From CAYRLZ01 sp964425275 (GTDB lineage Bacteria; Hydrothermota; Tepidihabitantia; Tepidihabitantales; JBDRVQ01), in NCBI GenBank assembly GCA_964425275.1, contig CAYRLZ010000005.1:1-20062 (forward strand): 20,062 bases of DNA, read 5' to 3'. The position numbers were made by a program, and so were the translations under genes. Below, piece after piece: positions 14,546-20,062 of this stretch (position 1 is the stretch's first letter; each line of letters begins with the position of its first letter). The notes beneath the pieces were generated by a model that worked only from the letters and a program-made list of their open reading frames with translations, was not told the origin of the DNA and did no database searches.

Positions 14546-15028
14546 ATGTTGCTAAATAAACGGTGGTTAGCACTCGGTTTCCTTTTAACCTTAGGACTTC
14601 AATTATTAAGTTGTGCCCCGGGTAATCCGCGCTGGAATCAGGAATTGCATCCTGGCCATAAGGCCGGGTTCTGGGCTGGAATCTGGCACGGACTGATAAT
14701 CATCATCACTTTCATCGTCAGCCTCTTCACCAAGGAAGTCGGTCTTTATGAGGTTAATAATACCGGCTGGCCCTATAACTTAGGCTTTCTGATTGGACTC
14801 CTTTGTTCGATCGGCGGTGGTATCCGCTTTACGAGAAGAAGACGAAGTATGCGCGCAGAGGAATGGCAGAAGATTAGTGAGCGGATAGAAGAAAAGGTGC
14901 GGGAGGGATTAAAGAGTTGGTTGACTGAAGCCGAAAAAGAGGAGAGGAAAAAGGAATGGGAAGAGATTGCTAATAAATTAGAAGAGAAGATAAGGAGGGT
15001 CATAAAGGAATGGGTGGAAAAGGATTAG
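14546..15028 (+). CDS. Conserved lipoprotein with C-terminal amphipathic helix, function unknown
   Basis: This 160-residue protein has a lipoprotein signal peptide ending LLSC (Cys23). It then has GFWAGIWHGLIIIITFIVSLF (41-61), a loop with LYEVNNTGWPYNLGF, a second membrane segment (about 77-94) and a cluster of five Arg (96-101). A charged coiled-coil-like tail (about 104-160) follows. The GFWAG.WHG and YEVNN.GW.YN.GF pattern is shared with a family of small uncharacterised membrane lipoproteins in many bacteria; no activity is known to me. The tail rich in Glu and Lys lies on the same side as the Arg cluster, likely cytoplasmic, which is unusual for a lipoprotein; alternatively the N-terminal segment is an ordinary anchor. 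A strong ribosome-binding site supports the start. It seems monocistronic. Confidence 0.8.
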   Translation: MLLNKRWLALGFLLTLGLQLLSCAPGNPRWNQELHPGHKAGFWAGIWHGLIIIITFIVSLFTKEVGLYEVNNTGWPYNLGFLIGLLCSIGGGIRFTRRRRSMRAEEWQKISERIEEKVREGLKSWLTEAEKEERKKEWEEIANKLEEKIRRVIKEWVEKD

Positions 15029-15100
15029 AATAAAAAAATCCACCGTTGTCCTTATCAAAATATTATTAGTCATTATCTTGCGGGCGTGGCGATTAAAAAC

Positions 15101-15129
15101 TTGCTATTGCAAAATTCACCCGTTATAAT
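15101..15129 (+). promoter_or_regulatory. Promoter for the YdjY-like gene, predicted leaderless start
   Basis: TTGCTA (15101-15106), a 17-nt spacer and a perfect TATAAT (15124-15129). The ATG follows after only five bases (TAAGG), so transcription should begin at the start codon. The 72 nt of gap before it contain nothing else I can identify. Confidence 0.65.
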
Positions 15130-15134
15130 TAAGG

Positions 15135-15773
15135 ATGCTTCGTTTCAAATGGCGGATTGTCCTCTCCGGAATTTTAATTCTCATTGGAGTTCTTTTAATA
15201 CTTTTTAGGGCAGAAGTTTCCCGGACAATCTTGAAGGAAAAGAAGGGGATTAGGGAGGTTAATTCGCCACTCTTTGTGGATACAACAAGGAGAGAAATAA
15301 GTTTCATCGGTTGGGTTCAGAGAGATAGCGGTTGGGTGCAACATCTCATCTATCTTAAAGGGTATAAATGGTTAAGGGGAAATTCGGCAATCGCCTGCTC
15401 GGTTAGATTAAAAGATTTCCAATTGTGTTTTGCCCAGATTGATTTCTATCTCTGGGATTCGCTCTGGCAGAGATTAAACTCGTCTCCGGAGAAAAGGGTT
15501 AAGTTGTTAGTTGAAGGGATCCCGGCGGAGAGTTTGGTTCTTAGTGATGAGGAATTAGAATTGAGAGACTTTTTATTTCTTGGTTCTCCTTATTTTGATG
15601 ATGTGGCACTGGGCGGAGGTTATTCCGCCTGTGAGGAATGCCCAGTATTTGATATTGAGAAGAAGGTATTGGAGAGGTTATTCATTAGGTCATCCGGGAA
15701 AAGTGGCTATTATCTGAATACGAAAAAATTCCCAAAGGCTAAATCGGTGAAGATAACGGTGAAGATTAGATGA
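15135..15773 (+). CDS. Membrane-anchored YdjY-like protein (tentative) with CxxC motif
   Basis: This 212-residue protein has one N-terminal membrane segment (about 8-24) and an extracytoplasmic domain. Similarity to YdjY-type proteins is suggested by a beta-rich stretch with R.ISFIGWV...HLIYLKG (53-76), an aspartate/cysteine-rich middle, VEGIPAE (126-132), and near the end ACEECPVFDIE (165-175). That Cys pair (C166, C169) followed by Pro recalls the C..C...CP segment of E. coli YdjY. This is recognition by pattern only. It overlaps the CcdA/DsbD-like gene by ATGA, so the two probably act together, for example in passing electrons or thiol reduction across the membrane. Other cysteines at 88 and 98 could form a disulfide. 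The start follows a TATAAT box by five bases with no Shine-Dalgarno sequence at a usual distance. Confidence 0.6.
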   Translation: MLRFKWRIVLSGILILIGVLLILFRAEVSRTILKEKKGIREVNSPLFVDTTRREISFIGWVQRDSGWVQHLIYLKGYKWLRGNSAIACSVRLKDFQLCFAQIDFYLWDSLWQRLNSSPEKRVKLLVEGIPAESLVLSDEELELRDFLFLGSPYFDDVALGGGYSACEECPVFDIEKKVLERLFIRSSGKSGYYLNTKKFPKAKSVKITVKIR

Positions 15774-16384
15774 TTGGCGGGCTGCACCTTTTTTTTATTG
15801 GACTTACCGCCTCTTTTGGTCCTTGCCTTCTTTTCTGCACACCAGTCGTCTTTCCCTTAATCCTTTCTTATGAGAGGCGATTCCTTTTTATATTTCTTCT
15901 CACTCGTCTTGTGACCTTTCTTTTTCTTTCTTTATTAGCATTTACCCTGGGTAAAATTCTTCTTCATTTTTTAAATCAATATCGTAATTTATTATTCATT
16001 GCCGCTGGGTTATTTATTTTATCTCTTAGCCTCTGGCTAATTTTTAAGGGTGGGCATCTTTTTTGTCCAAGGGGTTCTTTCCAATGGCGGAGTAAATACC
16101 TCACATCAATATTCTTAGGGATAATTTTTGGCTTACTTCCCTGTGCCCCTTCTTTGGCGGTATTGACCTATATTACCTTAGAAGGAAAGAATTATTTCCA
16201 TTCCGGTCTCTTAGGATTTGCCTTTGGGAGTGGGGAGACGGCTTCGCCCCTTCTTTTTACTTTTTTTCTTCGGTCCCTTCTTCTACCCCGGATAACCAGT
16301 TATAAATGGATTAGAATAATTCAATATATCTCCGCTGTTCTCTTATTCTTTATCGGGATTCGGATATTACTAAAGGGGATATAA
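15770..16384 (+). CDS. CcdA/DsbD-like membrane protein (UreH/DsbD_2-type)
   Basis: This 204-residue protein is almost entirely hydrophobic, with about six membrane segments. It has two cysteine-containing motifs in comparable places of the two halves: TASFGPCLLFC (Cys19, Cys23) and GLLPCAPS (Cys125). These match the G.CPC/PC elements of CcdA, DsbD transmembrane domains and the UreH-like family that move electrons or metals through the membrane. The spacing of half-repeats agrees with that fold. It is translationally coupled by ATGA to the CxxC-containing protein upstream. Its substrate could be the thiol of that partner, a cytochrome or a metal site; which one cannot be told. Its last 35 bp overlap the 3' end of the opposite-strand gene. 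Confidence 0.75.
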   Translation: MIGGLHLFFIGLTASFGPCLLFCTPVVFPLILSYERRFLFIFLLTRLVTFLFLSLLAFTLGKILLHFLNQYRNLLFIAAGLFILSLSLWLIFKGGHLFCPRGSFQWRSKYLTSIFLGIIFGLLPCAPSLAVLTYITLEGKNYFHSGLLGFAFGSGETASPLLFTFFLRSLLLPRITSYKWIRIIQYISAVLLFFIGIRILLKGI

Positions 16385-18659
16385 GAAAGAGGGTAAAAAT
16401 GAAACTGGCCGATTTTATTATTATAACAAAATATTGGAGGGGAATAATACCCAAAGAGGGAATAATGAAAAGGGAGGCGAGAAAGGCGCCAAAGGCACCA
16501 CCAATTAAATCGGAGGCAAAGAGAATTCCAACCGTCTCGGTTATCCTCCTTTCTTTGCCGAGGTATAGGAAATTTCCGAGTGGGAATTGAAATCCTAAAA
16601 ATAGACCGATAAAAAAGACAGATGAGGAAATTAGGGCTTCGCCCTTTATACCACTAATTGGAAGCTGAGCCAAAATTAAAATGAAAAAGGCGAAGAGAAT
16701 GATTAAGGTTTCGTTAATCAGTAAAAGGATAACTGGAGAAGTCCTTCGGCGTCCTTTCGGTGTAATCTGGGTCTTTTCTGCGTAATCGGCGTCTTTAAGA
16801 AAGAGAAGAGAGAAAAGACCACCAACGACTGCCCCAAGGATGAAAATCGTCAAAAGGAGGGTTATTCTGTGAAATATAAACCCAAAGTGAATCTGAAATA
16901 AAAAGATTAAAATAATATTCTGCACCATTCCCCAAAAACCGGTAGAAAAGATGATGAAGGGTAGAAATATTCTCTTTCGCCTTTTTGATAAAATACCGAT
17001 TAAGAAGACAACAAGAGAAGGGATGAGAAGAGAGATGAGATAGGTTTCAAATTTTATATGCTCAATTCCCTGATAAATTCTTGGTAGTTTTGCTGAGGAG
17101 ACCCCGGTAAGATAGGTGAGGCTCTTCAAAAAGCCCTTTGGTTTTAAATCCTGATTCATTTCCTTATGAGAAGTAGTCTCGGCAAGAATCTTTTCAAAAG
17201 ATGAGGAATAAAAAGGAGAGAGCCTTATTTTTAGATATTGCGGAGAGAAGATTTGAGTCACGACTCTTTTCTTTTGGAGACGAAGGACGAAGGTATCTAA
17301 TGAGAGGCTTTGGTCTTCTTGGGAGGCGATATAGATATTTATATCACCAAAAATTGGATAGATATAAGGAAAGACACCTTTTAAGGTAAAATAATGGGAG
17401 AGGATTAAATTCTTTAAGGCATCACTGGTATAAGAGAGGGAAGAGGGAGAAATGGTGATGAGATTTCCTTTTGGGTTTAGCCGGCTTCGGCATTCAGCAT
17501 AAAATTCCTTGGTGAAGTAGCGGTTAAAGTTCAGGGTTAAAGGTGAGAGGTAATTAATGATGATAATATCGTAGGGACCTCCTTTTGACAGAAAATTCCT
17601 TCCATCTTGGTAAAATAAATTTACCCGCTTATCCTTTAACTCCGCTTCAGTGATAGGAAGTTTTAGTTCCTTATAGGCTTTAATTATTTCTGGGTCAAGT
17701 TCCAAGTAGTCTAAACGGGCAATCGGATGTTTCAAGATTTCTCTTATCAACCCGCCCAATCCCTGACCAATCAGAAGGATGCTTTTTGGTTGGGGATGGG
17801 AAAGGAGTGAGAAATGGGCTAAATCTTCATTAAAACTTATGTCCGGATTGGGAACGGTGAATATTGGGAAGCCATCATAGAATAGGGTGTATTCGTCTCT
17901 TTGGGCAATGGTCGTGATATTGCCATAAACGGTGTTTTTATAATGGACAATCTTTTCTTTACCCCACCATAAGGAAAGGAATTCTCTGCGCCACTTTGGC
18001 TCAATGATTAAAAGGAGGGAAAAGATTAAAAAGAGAAAGAGACTTAGGCCAAAGTAGGCGGTGGCGCGAAGCGGAATAAAGCGCTTGATATTCAAATTTA
18101 GCAGAAGGAGTGTGAAAAAATTGAGGGAAGAGATGAGGAAGGCAATCTGGAAGGAAGAAAAGAATGGGATTAAAAGGAAATAGAGGAGAAGACCGCCGAT
18201 GATTGTTCCGCCATTTTCCAAGATGTATGTCTTACCAATTGGTCGGGCGAGTTCACACTGGTCAAGAATTGAAAAGATTTTTACTGAAACGGTAAATAGA
18301 ATACCGTGGAGAAAACTTATTGGAAAAACAGTGATGAGGGAGAGGAGAAAGAGAAGGGGGATGATTAAGACCTCACCAAAGGTTAAGCCAAAGATGTGTC
18401 GGGAAAGGAACGGAATTAAAAGTGCTGTCGGGAAAAGGATTGAGAAAAGGCAATTGAAGATGAAGAGAAAGGACCAGGTGTTATCTCTTAGGCTTTTTCT
18501 TATGGTGAATGCGCCCAGACTCTCGGCAATTACCCAGATGCCCAATATGATGCCGATGGCCAGTTCATTTCCCTGGGCGGTTATTAAGATGGAACGGAGG
18601 AGGACGATTTGGGCGGTAATGCCCGATATTCCTAGGACAATGAGGTAGAAGGTAAACAT
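16350..18659 (-). CDS. Polytopic membrane protein with embedded spermidine-synthase-like methyltransferase-fold domain
   Basis: This 769-residue fusion has about seven N-terminal membrane segments (1-220), a soluble spermidine-synthase-like Rossmann domain (about 235-480) and about seven C-terminal segments (540-769). In the soluble part SILLIGQGLGGLIREILKHP (293-312) replaces the synthase G-G-G-D-G-G, LDYLELDPEIIKAY (316-329) contains the ribose-binding acid, and QDGRNFL (351-357) is kept. The catalytic D of the YD.I..D.(T)DP motif is absent: YDIIIINYLSP (363-373). The SAM-like pocket may still bind a nucleotide, but aminopropyl transfer is doubtful. Fused membrane SpeE-like proteins occur in several phyla with unknown roles. 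The start follows a good promoter with an 18-nt leader but no Shine-Dalgarno site. The 3' end overlaps the CcdA-like gene by 35 bp. Confidence 0.82.
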   Translation of the reverse strand: MFTFYLIVLGISGITAQIVLLRSILITAQGNELAIGIILGIWVIAESLGAFTIRKSLRDNTWSFLFIFNCLFSILFPTALLIPFLSRHIFGLTFGEVLIIPLLFLLSLITVFPISFLHGILFTVSVKIFSILDQCELARPIGKTYILENGGTIIGGLLLYFLLIPFFSSFQIAFLISSLNFFTLLLLNLNIKRFIPLRATAYFGLSLFLFLIFSLLLIIEPKWRREFLSLWWGKEKIVHYKNTVYGNITTIAQRDEYTLFYDGFPIFTVPNPDISFNEDLAHFSLLSHPQPKSILLIGQGLGGLIREILKHPIARLDYLELDPEIIKAYKELKLPITEAELKDKRVNLFYQDGRNFLSKGGPYDIIIINYLSPLTLNFNRYFTKEFYAECRSRLNPKGNLITISPSSLSYTSDALKNLILSHYFTLKGVFPYIYPIFGDINIYIASQEDQSLSLDTFVLRLQKKRVVTQIFSPQYLKIRLSPFYSSSFEKILAETTSHKEMNQDLKPKGFLKSLTYLTGVSSAKLPRIYQGIEHIKFETYLISLLIPSLVVFLIGILSKRRKRIFLPFIIFSTGFWGMVQNIILIFLFQIHFGFIFHRITLLLTIFILGAVVGGLFSLLFLKDADYAEKTQITPKGRRRTSPVILLLINETLIILFAFFILILAQLPISGIKGEALISSSVFFIGLFLGFQFPLGNFLYLGKERRITETVGILFASDLIGGAFGAFLASLFIIPSLGIIPLQYFVIIIKSASFIFTLFLISPLVISESR

Positions 18660-18684
18660 TATTTATTAGTCAGTAGTAGGAAAG

Positions 18685-18712
18685 ATTATAATCTATCCCG
18701 TTTAAAAGTCAA
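18685..18712 (-). promoter_or_regulatory. Promoter for the spermidine-synthase-like membrane protein
   Basis: Read on the minus strand: TTGACT (18712-18707), a 16-nt spacer and TATAAT (18690-18685). Its -35 box lies four bases from the -35 box of the opposite promoter. Confidence 0.75.
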
Positions 18713-18716
18713 AGAC

Positions 18717-18744
18717 TTGACCGAGCAGTTATTTTGATTATAAT
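18717..18744 (+). promoter_or_regulatory. Promoter for the small ORF-HD-glyQ operon, predicted leaderless
   Basis: TTGACC (18717-18722), a 16-nt spacer and TATAAT (18739-18744), then TTATT and the ATG at 18750. Together with the divergent promoter it forms a GTCAA-AGAC-TTGAC inverted repeat (18708-18721). Confidence 0.75.
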
Positions 18745-18749
18745 TTATT

Positions 18750-18920
18750 ATGGCAAAAGATAAGAATCTTGGGTTTAGGATTCCCAAGATAAATATTATC
18801 AAAGAGTTCACCCGGAAGCGGGTCACGAAACCGACAAAAATTATTAAGAAAGATAAATATCTTCGGCAAAGGGAGAAAGAGAGGTTAAGAAAAGAATTGA
18901 AGGAGGAAGGTTATGAATAG
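18750..18920 (+). CDS. Small basic protein, 56 residues, function unknown
   Basis: A short frame that starts right after a strong -10 box, and whose end overlaps the next start by eight bases (18913-18920). The product opens MAKDKNLGFRIPKINIIKEF and ends RLRKELKEEGYE; it is very rich in Lys and Arg. The middle reads TKPTKIIKKDKYLRQREKE. The K.DK.Y.R pattern recalls small basic bacterial proteins of unknown role, some possibly ribosome-linked, but I cannot assign a family. Its promoter, its overlap with the HD gene and its reading frame across the whole gap support it as a real gene. It could alternatively be a leader peptide coupling translation of the HD-domain gene. Confidence 0.65.
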   Translation: MAKDKNLGFRIPKINIIKEFTRKRVTKPTKIIKKDKYLRQREKERLRKELKEEGYE

Positions 18921-19458
18921 AGAAGAGGCCAAAACCTTGGTTTTAGAAAAGGTGCAGAACAAAAATTTGGTGAAGCATATGTTAGCCAGCGAAGCCTGTA
19001 TGAAAGGGTTGGCAAGATATTTTCAGGAGGATGAAGAAAAATGGAGACTCTGCGGACTTCTTCATGACCTTGATTACGATGAGACGGCAAAGAGTCCGGA
19101 ACTTCATGGATTAAAGACCGTTGAGTGGTTAAAAGAAAAAGGGGTGGGAGAAGATATCCTCTCGGCAATTCTTGCCCATAACTCCCATAAACCGACCGAG
19201 AGTTTGATTGAGAAGGCTTTGTATGCGGTTGACCCTTTGACTGGTCTAATCGTTGCCTCCGCATTGATGCATCCGGATAAGAAGTTAAAAAGCATTGATA
19301 AAGAATTTGTCCTCCGACGATTTAAGGAGAAGAAGTTCGCGGCCGGGGCAAATCGGGAACAGATAAAGACTTGTGAAACGATGGGTCTTTCATTGGAAGA
19401 GTTTGTTGATATCTGTTTGAAATCAATGCAGGAGATTGCCGATGACTTAGGGCTATGA
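18913..19458 (+). CDS. HD-domain (HDIG-type) hydrolase
   Basis: This 181-residue protein has the metal-binding HD layout: KHMLASEACM (His22), LCGLLHDLDYDE (His51-Asp52), ELHGLKT (His65), AILAHNSHK (His89) and YAVDPLTGLIVA (Asp106). Members hydrolyse phosphoesters of nucleotides or nucleic acids; the substrate is unknown. HDIG proteins of this small size are widespread and usually uncharacterised. A strong AAGGAGGAAGG ribosome-binding site lies within the small ORF just upstream, and glyQ follows with an ATGA overlap, so it is translated as part of that operon. Confidence 0.88.
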   Translation: MNREEAKTLVLEKVQNKNLVKHMLASEACMKGLARYFQEDEEKWRLCGLLHDLDYDETAKSPELHGLKTVEWLKEKGVGEDILSAILAHNSHKPTESLIEKALYAVDPLTGLIVASALMHPDKKLKSIDKEFVLRRFKEKKFAAGANREQIKTCETMGLSLEEFVDICLKSMQEIADDLGL

Positions 19459-20062
19459 GAAAGGTGAATATCGAAAGAGAACTGAGAACGCCGATTAAAG
19501 AAAAGGTTCTCACCTTTCAAGAGATAATATTTAAGTTGCAGGACTTCTGGCAGAAAAGAGGTTGTTTAATCTTTTCTCCTTATAACTCCGAGGTTGGTGC
19601 CGGGACATTTAATCCAGCAACCTTTTTAAGGGTTTTGGATGATAAGCCCTGGCGGGTCTGTTATATTGAACCATCAAAGCGACCGAGAGACGGTCGTTAT
19701 GCCAAAAACCCTTTAAGGGTTCAACAGTTCTGGCAACTCCAGGTGATTCTGAAACCGGTTCCCGCGGAGATTCAAAATCTCTATCTTAAAAGTCTGGAGG
19801 CAATCGGCATCTCTTTAAAAGAAAACGACATAAGATTCATTGAAGACGATTGGGAATCACCGACGATCGGCGCCTGGGGATTGGGCTGGCAGGTAGAATT
19901 GAATGGAATTGAAATAACTCAATTCACTTATTTCCAGCAGATGGGTGGGATTGATTTGAAGGTGATTCCGGTGGAACTAACTTATGGTTTGGAAAGGATT
20001 GCGATGTTTATCCAGAAGGTGGAATCAATCTTTGAGATTAAATGGAATAAAGATTATACCTG
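19455..20062 (+). CDS. glyQ: Glycyl-tRNA synthetase alpha subunit (partial)
   Basis: The first 202 codons of the alpha chain of the bacterial alpha2beta2 glycyl-tRNA synthetase, cut by the window end. It shows TFQEIIFKLQDFWQKRGC, the catalytic VGAGTFNPATFLR, YIEPSKRPRDGRYAKNPLR, EDDWESPTIGAWGLGWQV and the QFTYFQQMGG...PVELTYGLERIAMF block, all diagnostic. It starts with an ATGA overlap after the HD gene. The glyS beta gene, if adjacent, would lie beyond the edge. The N-terminal extension of about 18 residues before the first conserved block is basic and not unusual. Confidence 0.96.
   Translation, partial: MRKVNIERELRTPIKEKVLTFQEIIFKLQDFWQKRGCLIFSPYNSEVGAGTFNPATFLRVLDDKPWRVCYIEPSKRPRDGRYAKNPLRVQQFWQLQVILKPVPAEIQNLYLKSLEAIGISLKENDIRFIEDDWESPTIGAWGLGWQVELNGIEITQFTYFQQMGGIDLKVIPVELTYGLERIAMFIQKVESIFEIKWNKDYT

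Noticed and set aside
18750..18920. Small basic ORF as an ArfA-type ribosome-rescue factor
   Set aside because: Charge is similar but the GKGSY.RK core of ArfA is absent and there is no terminator or cleavage hairpin within the gene.
1..20062. CRISPR array, insertion sequence, prophage, defence or secretion system
   Set aside because: No regular short repeats with spacers, no transposase or integrase, and no defence-associated domain found in any frame I could read.

Overview
The window looks like a piece of chromosome from an uncultured bacterium, most likely of the candidate division WOR-3 (Stahlbacteria) type. That is an inference from three things. The secreted repeat protein at the left end carries CARDB-like repeats opening with D-V-G and containing an S-V-K/Y-N-Y-G block, a style I associate with that lineage. 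Base composition is moderate. The housekeeping genes are divergent but complete. There is no tRNA or rRNA gene, insertion sequence, prophage or CRISPR array, and most genes are ordinary.

Left part (1-6107), all on the minus strand: the N-terminal 700 codons of a large secreted DNRLRE/CARDB-like repeat protein preceded by a structured leader and a strong promoter; an MFS permease; a SurA-like protein with two parvulin domains; and a parvulin-type lipoprotein. The last two overlap by ATGA and probably form an outer-membrane or secreted-protein folding operon, driven by a promoter at 6080-6107. A divergent promoter drives a nitroreductase-family gene.

Middle part (6791-14444), plus strand: pheT, a small coiled-coil protein, zapA, a 6S RNA gene that I recognise from structure and synteny, RNase Y, a YmdB-type phosphodiesterase, FolE2, an M55 D-aminopeptidase and a class I glutamine amidotransferase. 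Spacing is tight, often with ATGA overlaps, so this may be one long operon joining translation, cell division, RNA turnover and folate or pteridine synthesis.

Right part (14493-20062): a lipoprotein; a membrane-anchored YdjY-like protein coupled to a CcdA/DsbD-like membrane protein, perhaps a thiol or redox module; a convergent membrane protein with an embedded spermidine-synthase-like domain; and, from a back-to-back promoter pair, a 56-residue basic protein, an HD-domain protein and the start of glyQ.

The least expected signals lie outside the large genes. Promoters fit TTGNNN, usually a 16-nt spacer, and TATNNT. At pheT, the YdjY-like gene and the small basic ORF the -10 box sits only 5-6 nt before the ATG, which predicts leaderless mRNAs. 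The 6S RNA folds by eye into a long interrupted hairpin that ends just before the rny ribosome-binding site. The N-terminus of the SurA-like protein appears to be built from palindromic, repeat-like DNA with an 8-base homopolymer. I see no clear new multi-gene system; the leaderless-promoter pattern, the small basic ORF, the structured leader and the altered spermidine-synthase domain are the best leads.
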